Positions 32,795 to 41,479 of a DNA stretch of 64,000 bases are shown here, piece after piece (the stretch's first letter is position 1; each line of letters begins with the position of its first letter). The position numbers and the translations under genes were made by a program. The notes beneath the pieces are model-generated. The model had not been told where the DNA came from. It made no database searches and was given only the letters and a program-made list of their open reading frames with translations. Source of the DNA: Nitrospira sp. CR1.1 (GTDB lineage: Bacteria > Nitrospirota > Nitrospiria > Nitrospirales > Nitrospiraceae); the NCBI GenBank assembly GCA_014055465.1, contig WIAF01000010.1, positions 62,001 through 126,000 on the forward strand, given 5' to 3'.

Positions 32795-33100
32795 TCACGC
32801 ATGAACCGCATCCGCAAAAGTCTTCACTTTGATTTTCTTGGCCCGTTCTGCCACCTGGGCGGCATCATACTGGAACTGCAACCGCATCCATCCCTCTGGC
32901 GTGCTGCCAAACGCCTTCGCCAGGCGAATAGCCATATCCCAAGACAGGTCCGCGCTCTCGTTCACCAGATGACTCAACGCAGACCGCGACACACCCAGCA
33001 CCTTCGCCCCGTCGGTCACGCTCAACCCATGCGGCTCCAGACAGTCCACGCGCACCGAGAATCCCGGATGCGGGGGGGTCTTCATTTTTAAAGCCTTCAT
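32795..33100 (-). CDS. higA: HigA-type antitoxin (second pair)
   Basis: The 101-residue product starts MKALKMKTPPHPGFSVRVDC. The helix-turn-helix is LSVTDGAKVLGVSRSALSHL, followed by the HigA signature DLSWDMAIRLAKAFGSTPEG. It would neutralise the toxin encoded directly upstream and repress the operon. I chose the ATG at 33100 rather than 33118 to avoid overlap with higB. The pair lies between the two direct copies of the Tn3 end, so it is a transposon passenger, a common arrangement in Tn3 elements. Confidence 0.9.
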   Translation of the reverse strand: MKALKMKTPPHPGFSVRVDCLEPHGLSVTDGAKVLGVSRSALSHLVNESADLSWDMAIRLAKAFGSTPEGWMRLQFQYDAAQVAERAKKIKVKTFADAVHA

Positions 33101-33114
33101 AACACTCTCCCTTT

Positions 33115-33393
33115 TCAATGGTAGTCCTCAAAATTCACATCGAGCGCATAGCCATCCTCAAACCGAAAGGTGATACGCCAGTTGGCCCTCACCGTTACGC
33201 CCCACTCCCCTTTCCGGCTGCCTTTCAGCGGGTGAAGCCTGTAGGAATGGACGTTCATCTCCTCGATCACCTCCGCCTGGTGCAACCGCGCCAGAATTGC
33301 CTTAATCCGGTCCACCATGTCAGCCGGCAGCTTCCGCGGATTGTCCTCCTCGAAAAACCTTTTAAGCCCCCGGTGCCTGAAACTTCCTATCAT
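33115..33393 (-). CDS. higB: HigB-type toxin (second pair)
   Basis: The 92-residue RelE-fold toxin starts MIGSFRHRGLKRFFEEDNPR, has YRLHPLKGSRKGEWGVTV and NWRITFRFEDGYALDV, and ends NFEDYH. It resembles the 2631-2921 toxin in plan (HRGLKRF at the N-terminus, WRITF, EDYH end) but differs in many positions, so the two pairs are paralogues rather than a recent duplicate. It is probably a ribosome-dependent RNase. higA follows 14 bp later. Confidence 0.9.
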   Translation of the reverse strand: MIGSFRHRGLKRFFEEDNPRKLPADMVDRIKAILARLHQAEVIEEMNVHSYRLHPLKGSRKGEWGVTVRANWRITFRFEDGYALDVNFEDYH

Positions 33394-33840
33394 ATTTCAA
33401 CTGTAGCGTGTAGCGCATCACTCGTCAACAGATTCTTTCGGCCACTCGTTTCCCCCTATCCGTCCATCGCACCCGCACCCGATCGCCGCTCCTATGGCAA
33501 TTGTGTGAGCCGTTTTACCCGCCCTTTGCCTGAAAACCCGCTTTTCCGCTCTTCCGGTTCCCCTGCCATTGCTCTGAACACGACCCGATAACAGGCAGCC
33601 GGCAGACTTTTCTTTCCGATGTCCGTTTCCCGTTCTTGTCACCTCTCCCCTTGAAGCCGTTTGTATTCTCCCTCCGTGCATCCTTGCCCCCTGCCACGCG
33701 CGGGCGCTTGTCGCGTCAACAGGAAGCCTCGGTTCCCCCTGAAGGTCTCCCCCAATTTTCCTGTGTGACGCTGCGCCCTGGCGCATGGCTTTAATGGAGG
33801 CATGCCCGCAAGGGAAAACACAAACCAAGGAGAGAACACT
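33394..33840. other. 447-bp gene-free region inside the transposon
   Basis: A pyrimidine-rich, CCCG-rich stretch between the higB start and the next plus-strand gene. Frames on both strands look like shadows (Arg/Ser/Pro-rich, no family). It should contain the divergent promoters of higBA and of the 33841 gene. Confidence 0.45.
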
Positions 33841-34119
33841 ATGACAAACGAAAAACCAAAAACCACCGCAAAGAAGGCCCCGGCCTTCGTGATCTACGAA
33901 GTCGTCAACCGCAACGGCAAGAAGTACTGGAACCGCGTCGGCGCAGCTTTCAAGCACGGCAAGGGCGACGGCCTCAACCTGGTCTACAACAACGGCGCGC
34001 GCCAGGTGCTCATGCCCCCGAGCGACCAGACGGTCACGGAAACACTTCCGACCGCAGAGGAAATCCTCCGCGAGGAAGCGATCCAGGGAGCAACACTCGC
34101 CGAAGGGGAGGCCGCGTAA
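33841..34119 (+). CDS. Small mobile-element-associated hypothetical protein
   Basis: The 92-residue product begins MTNEKPKTTAKKAPAFVIYE; AAGGAG about 8 bases upstream supports the start. The core VVNRNGKKYWNRVGAAFKHG then DGLNLVYNNGARQVLMPP is of a type I associate with plasmids and integrative elements, function unknown. It is a small beta-rich domain with an acidic tail. It lies between the Tn3-end repeats as a passenger. Confidence 0.75.
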   Translation: MTNEKPKTTAKKAPAFVIYEVVNRNGKKYWNRVGAAFKHGKGDGLNLVYNNGARQVLMPPSDQTVTETLPTAEEILREEAIQGATLAEGEAA

Positions 34120-34154
34120 GCGGTCTCCTCCTTTTTTTCACAAGGAGAAACATC

Positions 34155-34418
34155 ATGGAAAAACGCTACGAAGTACAGACCTGGACGCTCTGCGACGGCT
34201 GGATCAATACCTGGTCCGTCAGCGAAGAGACCGCAGACAACATCTTCACGGAAGTCCCCGAAACCTTCACAACCCGCAAAGAGGCGCAGCAGGCGCTCGA
34301 TGAATTCCTGGCCGACATTCAGGACGAAATCGACGCCGGCCAGCGCGACCCCGAGGACGGCTATGCCCGCGTGGACTTCAGGATTGCAGAAGTCCCGCTC
34401 GCCCTCCCCCCCGGTTAA
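34155..34418 (+). CDS. Small mobile-element-associated hypothetical protein
   Basis: The 87-residue product begins MEKRYEVQTWTLCDGWINTW, with AAGGAG 7 bases before the ATG. It is acidic and helical (TTRKEAQQALDEFLADIQDE) and ends in a second short strand (YARVDFRIAEV). The stop lies inside the second copy of the Tn3-end repeat (34408-34487), so the repeat may have replaced the original 3' end. It forms a unit with 33841-34119 at 35 bp spacing. Not otherwise recognised. Confidence 0.7.
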   Translation: MEKRYEVQTWTLCDGWINTWSVSEETADNIFTEVPETFTTRKEAQQALDEFLADIQDEIDAGQRDPEDGYARVDFRIAEVPLALPPG

Positions 34419-34487
34419 ATTCCAATAGAGGTACGTGAAGTCCCACAGCGTCTTCGACAAGTCCCAGTCACTCAAGGAGAGAAGACG
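34408..34487 (+). repeat. 80-bp transposon-end repeat, inner copy
   Basis: A direct repeat of 32638-32717 with one mismatch. It lies directly downstream of the tnpA stop (34472 overlaps its distal part) and is the immediate left end of the tnpA unit. The 36-bp core is repeated in inverted orientation at 37798-37833. Confidence 0.9.
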
Positions 34488-37400
34488 ATTGGCTCGCCCC
34501 CAAATTTGGGACCTGTTGAGGAGGTCAATTTTGGGAGCCGGATTCCAACGCTATCCCGTAGCTGTTCGTCAGAAAAATCATATTCGCCCAGCAGGTTCAG
34601 GTGCCGCCAGACCGCTGCCGAGCCGTGGGCTACCGCATCGAGCAAGGCTTCGCGGTCGGCGGGCTCTGTGGTCTCCTCCAGCTTTTGGGACAGATAGAGA
34701 TAATTCCAGCAGATGATACAGTTCTTGATGAGCCGTTTGCACGCTTCCTCCAGCTCCTGGTCTTCTTCCTCCGCCTGGAGAAACTCTCGCGGGTTGCCGA
34801 CCGAGATAGCCCGCGTGAAGCGGTGCACGTGTTCGATCCGGTCCAGCTGCTTTTCGATCGCTTGTCTCAACACGGGATTGTCGATGACCTGGAGAATAAC
34901 CAGTGATTTCGGGACTTGTCCAAAGGCCTTCAGTGCCCGATACAGCGCGTGCTGTTTCGAGTACGAGTTGAGCCGGCGGAACAGATCCGAAGCCGTCACT
35001 TCCTTCAACTTAATGGTGGCAATCAGGCGCAGGATCTCGTCCCAGTGCTGAATCACCATCGCGTCATCGGCGTAACCAGCGGGTTTGATCGTCCAGGAGG
35101 AACGATCGGGCCTCTTGGTCCTAAAGATGTAGCGCCGCTGGCGTTTGAGGTTTTTGAAGCGAGGCGCGTAGGAAAAGCCGAGCAAATGGCTCACGGCGAA
35201 GACCATCTCGCTGAACCCGAAGGCGTCGGTCGAATGAATATCACTGTGGACGACCTCGTTGTGCATCAGTCCATCGATCACGTAGGCACTTTCCCGCTCG
35301 GCCGCGCTGAAGACGGTGGAGTACCACAGCACGTCTCGCTCGTCGCGGAAGGTGTAGGCGGCCACGCCTTGTTCTTTGCCGAAGTATTTGAACGAGTAGT
35401 TGGCGTGCAGCGACTCGACGCGCACCTCGAATTGCTGCCCATCACTGGAGGTATGGAGACGATCCGGCACGCGGCGCATCAGGTTCGGTAATTCCAATTG
35501 GTCCATCAGGCGTACGACGCGATCACTGGCCGCCTGCAGACCATCCAGGGTGAAATGCCAGTTCACCGTATGCTCCAATTCGTCTTCATTAATCCCGCGG
35601 GAGATGCGCATCATACGGCGCAGGCCAATCGCGCAGCCGATGCCGATGATCCCCGCATAGATGGTGGCGTCCGAGGGCTTACCACGGTGGTACCGCTGCT
35701 GCGGGGGTTGCAATTCGTCCAGGTAGTGAGCGAAGCGGTTCGCCGTGGCGAGCACTTCCACCAATGGCACGACGTGGTGCTCGGGAAAGTAGTGCTGTAA
35801 GGGCTCTGCATCGTGCTCTTCTTGCTTGGGTGTGGCGAGGCTGAAGTCGCCGGTCTTCCTGACGGTGATGTAGGGATTCTTCCCCTCGGCAATCTTCTGA
35901 TTGGTGGTGAGATATTGCTGGTATAAGGCCTCGTCGAGTGCCGTGAGCACCTTGCGGGGCTCGACGAAGCCCTCCAACCCTGCCCGTTCGATCAGCTGCG
36001 GTTTCTCGCGCCGCCAGCGGGCGCGGTCGATCAGGTAGTCATCCAGAGGCCGGTATTTGTAGGAATGTTCCAGGTTCAGCGCACCGGATTTGATTCCGCT
36101 CTGCACGTGCTGGAAGAGCAGCGCCTTGTAGAGAGAGACGCGGAACTTGCCGTCTTTGTTGACGGCGGCCCGCTCCTTCGGATCCACGAATCCGGTCGGT
36201 GCCGATTGATCCACCGCCCCGTCCTGGTCTTTGAACTGCTCAATGGCCTCCACTAATTTCCGGGCGCCGGGCTCACCCTGAAAGGTCAGTGCCCTCAGGA
36301 CCGGGCTCACGCGATTCTGGATCCAGACCGACTTCGCCTCCAGGATTGTATAATAATCGTCCTCGCCCAACTCACTGACCAGCGACGCCTTGAGTTCGGC
36401 CACGGGATCGTCCTCGAGTAGGCGGCGGGTATCGTGCGCGGCGAGCAAGGCCCGGATGCGGGTCACTTTTTCCGCATCGCTAAGTGCCCGATCCTCGGCA
36501 ATACTGCCAATGGTGGTGAGAGTTCCGACGACCCCGTGTTCCAGGCTTGCGAGGAGAATCCTCAGTGTGTCGTGCTGTTGCTGATGGCGGGCGTAACACT
36601 GCTCCTTGTGCGCACGGCGGGCGCCGTTCTGAAAGCTCCGCAGACTGGCGAGCAGCCCATCGACCAAATTGTCGTGAAGCCTGTAGTACTGATGCGCGAT
36701 GAAGGCCACCACGTGCAGATAGCGATCCGGATCATCCCGACGCGTGATCTGAAAGATTTCCGCCCGGATCACCGTGTGAGCGTAATACAGGATCCCGCGG
36801 GGTTTGAGCGCGAGGGTGTGAAGCACCCGGCTCAGTTGATGGTACAGGTCTCGAACCAGGCTACAATCGGTCACACGCTCTTTGACCTTCGAGGGGTTGG
36901 TCGACTGCGAGAGCTTCTTCATTAAGGTGAGCTTGTAGGCACTGGTTTTGCCGGGAACGGTCTCCTCCGCGCGCGGTTCCTGCGTCAGCAGGTCGTCCAA
37001 GACGGATCGCGTCGCCGGGTCCAGCGTCCGTTCAATGGTACCTGCCAGCGTTTGACTCTGGGTCTTGATTGCACGCAGGGTATGAGCGGCTAAGGGGAAA
37101 TAGCCGGGGACTTCAATTTTCTCGCGAATCAGCACCTCGACACACCGCCAGAAGATGACCTTGGGCTTGAGCTGGGACCGTACCAGACGCGCGATTTCTT
37201 CAGCAAGGACAGGACGGCCGTGCGGGTGGAAGGGCTTGAAGCCGTAGACGCTTAGGATACATGTCCGGTGCCGTGATGAGGTCTCCTTGGGATAGCGCAC
37301 GAGGTGGGTCCCGCCCAGCCGCAGGCCTGTCCGCCTGGCAACGTAGTCAACATCCCGCCGATGAAATGTCCGCGACGGGAAGAAGCGCTTGCTCGCTTTG

Positions 37401-37567
37401 AAGTACCCGCAACTCAGGAGAAAGCACAGTTGATTGGCAGGCGTGCGCAGGCTCGCGGCCGCCTGCTGGATGGTGTGAGGGAAATCAAAATAGTGCTGGC
37501 GCTGAAAACTATTGAACATCGGGGCTGACTCGAAGGCTTCTCGCTCAACAGTGTGCAGAATATTCAT
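34472..37567 (-). CDS. tnpA: Tn3-family transposase TnpA
   Basis: The 1031-residue transposase contains the Tn3 catalytic region. It includes GIGCAIGLRRMMRIS with EDELEHTVNWHF, then the second-aspartate motif DIHSTDAFGFSEMVFAVSHL with FSYAPRFKNL. The closing block WRHLNLLGEYDFSDEQLRDS is highly typical. I start at the ATG at 37567 (MNILHTVEREAFESAPMFNS); the upstream 44 codons look unrelated. TnpA makes a replicative cointegrate between 38-bp-class inverted ends. The gene is intact. No resolvase gene is near, so resolution would depend on another recombinase. Confidence 0.93.
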   Translation of the reverse strand: MNILHTVEREAFESAPMFNSFQRQHYFDFPHTIQQAAASLRTPANQLCFLLSCGYFKASKRFFPSRTFHRRDVDYVARRTGLRLGGTHLVRYPKETSSRHRTCILSVYGFKPFHPHGRPVLAEEIARLVRSQLKPKVIFWRCVEVLIREKIEVPGYFPLAAHTLRAIKTQSQTLAGTIERTLDPATRSVLDDLLTQEPRAEETVPGKTSAYKLTLMKKLSQSTNPSKVKERVTDCSLVRDLYHQLSRVLHTLALKPRGILYYAHTVIRAEIFQITRRDDPDRYLHVVAFIAHQYYRLHDNLVDGLLASLRSFQNGARRAHKEQCYARHQQQHDTLRILLASLEHGVVGTLTTIGSIAEDRALSDAEKVTRIRALLAAHDTRRLLEDDPVAELKASLVSELGEDDYYTILEAKSVWIQNRVSPVLRALTFQGEPGARKLVEAIEQFKDQDGAVDQSAPTGFVDPKERAAVNKDGKFRVSLYKALLFQHVQSGIKSGALNLEHSYKYRPLDDYLIDRARWRREKPQLIERAGLEGFVEPRKVLTALDEALYQQYLTTNQKIAEGKNPYITVRKTGDFSLATPKQEEHDAEPLQHYFPEHHVVPLVEVLATANRFAHYLDELQPPQQRYHRGKPSDATIYAGIIGIGCAIGLRRMMRISRGINEDELEHTVNWHFTLDGLQAASDRVVRLMDQLELPNLMRRVPDRLHTSSDGQQFEVRVESLHANYSFKYFGKEQGVAAYTFRDERDVLWYSTVFSAAERESAYVIDGLMHNEVVHSDIHSTDAFGFSEMVFAVSHLLGFSYAPRFKNLKRQRRYIFRTKRPDRSSWTIKPAGYADDAMVIQHWDEILRLIATIKLKEVTASDLFRRLNSYSKQHALYRALKAFGQVPKSLVILQVIDNPVLRQAIEKQLDRIEHVHRFTRAISVGNPREFLQAEEEDQELEEACKRLIKNCIICWNYLYLSQKLEETTEPADREALLDAVAHGSAAVWRHLNLLGEYDFSDEQLRDSVGIRLPKLTSSTGPKFGGEPIVFSP

Positions 37568-37797
37568 TCGCGGCACGGCAAGCCTCCCGTCACGTTCGTG
37601 CCGGGCTATGAACGGCCGAACGAGCGCCTCTCCAGCACGAACGAGTCTACAAAGCGCCGTCGCATAGTAGCGCAGATGGTACGGGAGCCTGGATGACAAA
37701 GATATGATGCCGTGTCAAAACGTGTTGGGGCAGGGCTCGCGGTGGGCTCACGCCCACCTATATTGCATAGCGATGGGTCGGCGTTGGAGGGGGTTTT

Positions 37798-37833
37798 CTG
37801 TGGGACTTTACGTACTTCTGTTGGAATTTAGCC
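37798..37833 (-). repeat. Right terminal inverted repeat of the Tn3 element
   Basis: CTGTGGGACTTTACGTACTT and onward to GGAATTTAGCC is the reverse complement of the 36-bp core at 34411-34446 with about six mismatches. It lies beyond the tnpA start, as expected for the other transposon end. Confidence 0.8.
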
Positions 37834-37865
37834 ATGCCGGGGTTTTGCCTCACGTCCCAATTCCG

Positions 37866-39530
37866 CTACCCAGCGCAACAGGACAGCTTGCTCACATCCT
37901 TCTTGAACGTCAGCGCAGCCAGTTTGAGCCCTTCGACCATCGTCAGGTATGGATGAAACGTGTCAGCCACGTCCTGCACAGCCAGCCCAAATCGGATGGC
38001 GAGGGTAGCCTCCTGAATCACCTCACCTGCTTCGGCTGCGAGAACGTGTGCGCCCACCAATCGCCCGGTTTCTTCCTCAGCGACCAGCTTAATAAGGCCT
38101 TTGGTATTCCGGGACGCCAGCGCCCTCGGGACATGCTCAAGCGGTAGCAGCGAGGTTTGCACGCGAAGCCCTTTCTCCCTCGCTTGTCGCTCGGTCAGGC
38201 CGACGCTCGCGATCTGAGGGTCGGTGAAGGTGACGTGCGGCAACGCCGTGAGATCGAACACCTTGCCCACGCCGCTGAGCGCGTTCTCGGCCGCAAGACC
38301 GCCTGCATAGGCGGCCACATACACGTACATCGGATCGCCAAGGCAGTCACCGGCTGCGTAGATATCGGGATTGGCTGTCTGCAAGTGCTCGTTCACTGTG
38401 ATCTCGCCTTTTGACCCTAATGCGACTCCGGCGTCTTCCAATCCGAACCCGCTCGTGTTCGGGCGGCGCCCAGTCGCAACCAGCAAGCAATCAGCCCGGC
38501 AGACCTCCGGCTTTCCGTCGGTCTGGGTGTGCACGAGGTAGCCTCCATCTCGACGCTCGACCTGACTGATTGTGACGTTCGTGCAGATCCGAACCTTCTC
38601 CTCTTCGAGGTAACGAACGAGTGCTTGCCCGATCTCCGGTTCCTCCGCTCTCGCCACATGTGGTCCGCTTTCCAGCACCATGACTTGGACACCGAATCGG
38701 GCAAAGAGCTGCGCAAACTCCAGCCCAATGCTGCCTCCCCCGATGATGATCAGTGACGCAGGAAGCGCCTCCAGGTTGAGCGCCTGCTCGCTAGTGAGAA
38801 AGCCGGCTTCGTGAAGTCCCGGTATCGGCGGCGCCCAAGGCGAAGAGCCTGTCGCGACCACGATCTTCTCCGGCTCATAGACAGTGCCATTGACGCGCAC
38901 CTGGCGCCCGCCCAGAAGCGTGGCGTCTCCTTTCAGAATGGTGATGGTGGGATACACAGCCGCCACGTCCACATACTTGCCTTGACGTAACGCGGCCACG
39001 AGCTCGTCCTTTTGCTGCACCACTCGTTGCCAGTTCGAGGGAGACGGACAAGCGGTCAGCCCTTCGAATTGCGGATAAGCGGAGTGATAACAGAGCTCAG
39101 CGGCCTTGATGAGCGTCTTTGATGGCACACAGCCGATGTTCACGCAGGTGCCACCAATGGTGTCTTTTTCGACGATCGCGACCGTGACGCCCAGCTCGGC
39201 AGCTTTGATCGCCGCGGCAAAGGCCGCTGAGCCGCCGCCGATCGTCATTAGATCGTAGTCCCGATGTTTCGATGACGGAACAGTGCGAGTCGGTTCCAAT
39301 TCGCGCCGCTCAACGACCACCCCGTGGTAGCCGGAACGCTGCACAGCCTCCAGGAGCGCGCGATCCGTCACGTCTGGTCCTGCCACGACTGTGGCCAGCC
39401 CTACACGCCAGGCGCCGATTTGGACGTCTTCCACTCCAGGAACGGCCTTCAGCGCCTGCGTGACGTGGCACGCGCAGCGTTCGCAGGTCATGCCTTCCAC
39501 GCGCAATGTCAGAAAGGATCGGTTGCTCAT
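37866..39530 (-). CDS. merA: Mercuric reductase MerA with N-terminal metal-binding domain
   Basis: The 554-residue flavoenzyme reduces Hg(II) to volatile Hg(0) with NADPH in the cytoplasm. The N-terminal HMA domain has GMTCERC (C16, C19). The FAD domain has MTIGGGSAAFAAAIKA and the redox motif GGTCVNIGCVPSK (C129, C134), and the C-terminus is KLSCCAG, the vicinal pair that hands mercury to the active site. All key residues are present. GGAGG precedes the ATG. It is the last gene of the mer operon and ends 33 bp from the Tn3 inverted repeat. Confidence 0.97.
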   Translation of the reverse strand: MSNRSFLTLRVEGMTCERCACHVTQALKAVPGVEDVQIGAWRVGLATVVAGPDVTDRALLEAVQRSGYHGVVVERRELEPTRTVPSSKHRDYDLMTIGGGSAAFAAAIKAAELGVTVAIVEKDTIGGTCVNIGCVPSKTLIKAAELCYHSAYPQFEGLTACPSPSNWQRVVQQKDELVAALRQGKYVDVAAVYPTITILKGDATLLGGRQVRVNGTVYEPEKIVVATGSSPWAPPIPGLHEAGFLTSEQALNLEALPASLIIIGGGSIGLEFAQLFARFGVQVMVLESGPHVARAEEPEIGQALVRYLEEEKVRICTNVTISQVERRDGGYLVHTQTDGKPEVCRADCLLVATGRRPNTSGFGLEDAGVALGSKGEITVNEHLQTANPDIYAAGDCLGDPMYVYVAAYAGGLAAENALSGVGKVFDLTALPHVTFTDPQIASVGLTERQAREKGLRVQTSLLPLEHVPRALASRNTKGLIKLVAEEETGRLVGAHVLAAEAGEVIQEATLAIRFGLAVQDVADTFHPYLTMVEGLKLAALTFKKDVSKLSCCAG

Positions 39531-39578
39531 ACGATACCTCCGTTGTCCGTGAGGGGAAATGGAAGTTGAGGCGAACCC

Positions 39579-39845
39579 TTAATGAGGCCGACTGAATTCC
39601 ACGTTCACCTCTTTGCTCAAATAATTGACCAGCACACCCTGCTTCTCATAAGCGAGCACGGCCCCCATGACGTTTTCGTCTCCCACCGCTTCCTTGCCGA
39701 GGATTTTATGGTGATGTCCGCGCGGATCGCCCTGGGCGTCGAGCGCAGGCTCTGAAGGCAGAACCAAAATGTGGCCATCGTGAAGCCACAGCACCACGAG
39801 GAAAAGCGCGGCGAGTGTGCTCGCAAGAGACCTCTTGCACCACAT
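39579..39845 (-). CDS. Small exported protein in the mer operon
   Basis: The 88-residue product starts MWCKRSLASTLAALFLVVLW, a likely signal peptide, followed by a short mature part containing DPRGHHHKILGKEAVGDENV, a histidine-rich stretch that could bind metal, and LAYEKQGVLVNYLSKEVNVE. No mer family is recognised. It lies between merP and merA on the same strand with a 38-bp gap to merP. There is no clear ribosome-binding site for the chosen ATG. Confidence 0.5.
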   Translation of the reverse strand: MWCKRSLASTLAALFLVVLWLHDGHILVLPSEPALDAQGDPRGHHHKILGKEAVGDENVMGAVLAYEKQGVLVNYLSKEVNVEFSRPH

Positions 39846-39883
39846 GGTCGCGCCCACGTTGAAGCCTCCGGTCACCGGAGCCT

Positions 39884-40294
39884 CTACTTCAAGAAGTGCC
39901 CGAACCAATTCCACCCCCCACTCTGTTCGCCAGCCTTGGCCGTGAGAGTGCCGTTCGGAACCACGCTGGCCCGATAGGAAGATAGGATGCTGCCTGCACT
40001 CGCGACGGCTTGGACCAATTGATCGCGGGTGACTCGACCGGGCTCGATTCCGACGATCGCTCCGCCGCGGGCATAGCTCACCTCTGCTCGGTTCACGCCC
40101 GGCACGGCGAGCAGCGCACGGCGAATGTCCTTTTCGCAACTGGCGCAGGTCCAACCCTCAATCTTCAGGGTCATCACTTCTCCGGCCTGGCTTGCAGACG
40201 CGCCGGCCTTTTGAGGAGAGGCCTCTGCCCCAGTTCCGCCCCAGAACATACTCCCCATCACGATCCAGCTTACGAGAAACATGGTCGTCTTCAT
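39884..40294 (-). CDS. merP: MerP-like periplasmic mercury-binding protein
   Basis: The 136-residue product has a signal peptide (MKTTMFLVSWIVMGSMFWGG). One HMA domain follows, KIEGWTCASCEKDIRRALLA, with the metal site GWTCASC, where canonical MerP has GMTCxxC. A C-terminal extension of about 40 residues goes beyond the usual 91-residue MerP. It would deliver Hg(II) to the MerT part of the fusion protein. GAGGTG 6 bases before the ATG at 40294 supports that start over a GTG three codons earlier. Confidence 0.88.
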   Translation of the reverse strand: MKTTMFLVSWIVMGSMFWGGTGAEASPQKAGASASQAGEVMTLKIEGWTCASCEKDIRRALLAVPGVNRAEVSYARGGAIVGIEPGRVTRDQLVQAVASAGSILSSYRASVVPNGTLTAKAGEQSGGWNWFGHFLK

Positions 40295-40332
40295 CAGGTT
40301 CACCTCTTTCTATGTGGCAGCGTTCTGCCTGC

Positions 40333-41463
40333 TCATGATCCTGTTGCAAGCTCCAACCAATAGGGTGCGAGTATCAACGCGACCGCAAGGCCGGCGATGA
40401 TCCAGAGCAGCCATCGATTCGGACGAAAACCTGACACCGGCACACAGGCCTGACAAGATGCCTCACCGAGCGTCGGCTTTCGGTACGCCAAATAGAAACC
40501 GACGCCCAGAAGCACCGCTGTCAATCCTATGAATAGTGGTCGGTACGGCAACAGCGCTTTGAGGCCCCCAGCCGTGTTGGCCAGAAACCCGGTGGCCCCC
40601 ACACCCACGCCCAGGGCGGCAAAGACGACTGGTCCGATGCAGCAGATTGACGCGAGGAAGGCGGCCAGCAGCCCTCCGGTTGTGCTGACCGTCATCGCGG
40701 CGTGTGGCGTCTCAGGTGGAGACCCCGTTGTGCCAAAGGACGACACCGCACCAGGTCGCGGCCTCAGGAGATCCTCAAAGATCCCCTTGCCCAGGTAGAG
40801 GGCTTCCCCCACACTCAGCACGTGACCATCCTCCTGTGGTCGTGCCTCCCGCCAGGCGGTCGCATGCCCCGGTGAACAGAAAAAATCTAGTGTGGGGCAG
40901 ATCGACGCCGCCGCGTGCCCGCGGTACTCGGTTCCGACCCAGACCACCGTCTCAGCCGGGATGCAGGACTCGATGCGCCGGTCTCGCACCTTGGTGGCCA
41001 CCGGCATCTCGCAATACGCACAGGACGACTCGATCATGAACGAGATGCCCAGCGCATCCACAGCACAGGGAGCGTAGATCGGCTTTTCCGAAGGCCGGTC
41101 CAGAAACTGCACAAGATGTTTTGTCGGAATCGTGGAAAAGGGGTATGCGAGACGAATCTCACGAGAGTCGGAGTCCAGATAGAGCAGATCCTTTTCATGC
41201 AATCGTTCTAGGATGGCCGACACGTCACCCGGCTCGTTCAAGCCAAGCGCCTTCGCGATTTCATGACAGCCAAGCGCACGCCCCAGCAAGGGATACTGCG
41301 TGAGGATATACTGCCTGACCGCCTCTTCTCGCGGGCTGAGCCCTGCTCGACGAAGCCTCCATCCCAGCATGGACTCAGTCCTGCTGAGGAGTCGCGTGGT
41401 CGTCTCGGTCGCAACCGGCCCGGTGGCCCCTCTGTGTTCTACACTCTCTACAGGCAGTTGCAT
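40333..41463 (-). CDS. merB: MerB-MerT fusion: organomercurial lyase joined to mercuric transporter
   Basis: One 376-residue frame holds two mer proteins. Residues 1-235 are MerB: a helical N-terminus, then APCAVDALGI with C133 and D136, and LDFFCSPGHATAW with C196, the three residues that cleave the carbon-mercury bond. Residues about 258-375 are MerT: LLAAFLASICCIGPVVFAAL with the C274-C275 pair in the first membrane helix, a second helix, a cytoplasmic SCQAC pair (C337, C340) and a third helix WLLWIIAGLAVALILAPYWL. A linker of about 22 residues (PRPGAVSSFGTTGSPPETPH) joins them. MerB normally works in the cytoplasm and MerT in the inner membrane, so the lyase would be tethered to the importer. 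The start at 41463 is 16 bp after the previous stop. Confidence 0.92.
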   Translation of the reverse strand: MQLPVESVEHRGATGPVATETTTRLLSRTESMLGWRLRRAGLSPREEAVRQYILTQYPLLGRALGCHEIAKALGLNEPGDVSAILERLHEKDLLYLDSDSREIRLAYPFSTIPTKHLVQFLDRPSEKPIYAPCAVDALGISFMIESSCAYCEMPVATKVRDRRIESCIPAETVVWVGTEYRGHAAASICPTLDFFCSPGHATAWREARPQEDGHVLSVGEALYLGKGIFEDLLRPRPGAVSSFGTTGSPPETPHAAMTVSTTGGLLAAFLASICCIGPVVFAALGVGVGATGFLANTAGGLKALLPYRPLFIGLTAVLLGVGFYLAYRKPTLGEASCQACVPVSGFRPNRWLLWIIAGLAVALILAPYWLELATGS

Positions 41464-41479
41464 CCTCGATTTCCTTTTC

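Larger units (their letters stand above)
32638..37833. mobile_element. Tn3-family transposon with duplicated left end and passenger genes
   Basis: A Tn3 transposase gene is bounded at right by an inverted copy (37798-37833) of a sequence present twice at left (32638 and 34408). The inner unit (34408-37833) holds only tnpA. The outer unit adds higBA and two small genes as passengers. No resolvase was identified inside, and the mer operon starts 32 bp beyond the right end. Outer ends are defined only by the shared repeat. Confidence 0.7.

Noticed and set aside
33418-33957. 179-codon minus-strand frame between higB and the small passenger gene
   Set aside because: No family-like sequence, low-complexity Arg/Gly composition, overlaps a well-supported plus-strand gene with a strong ribosome-binding site.
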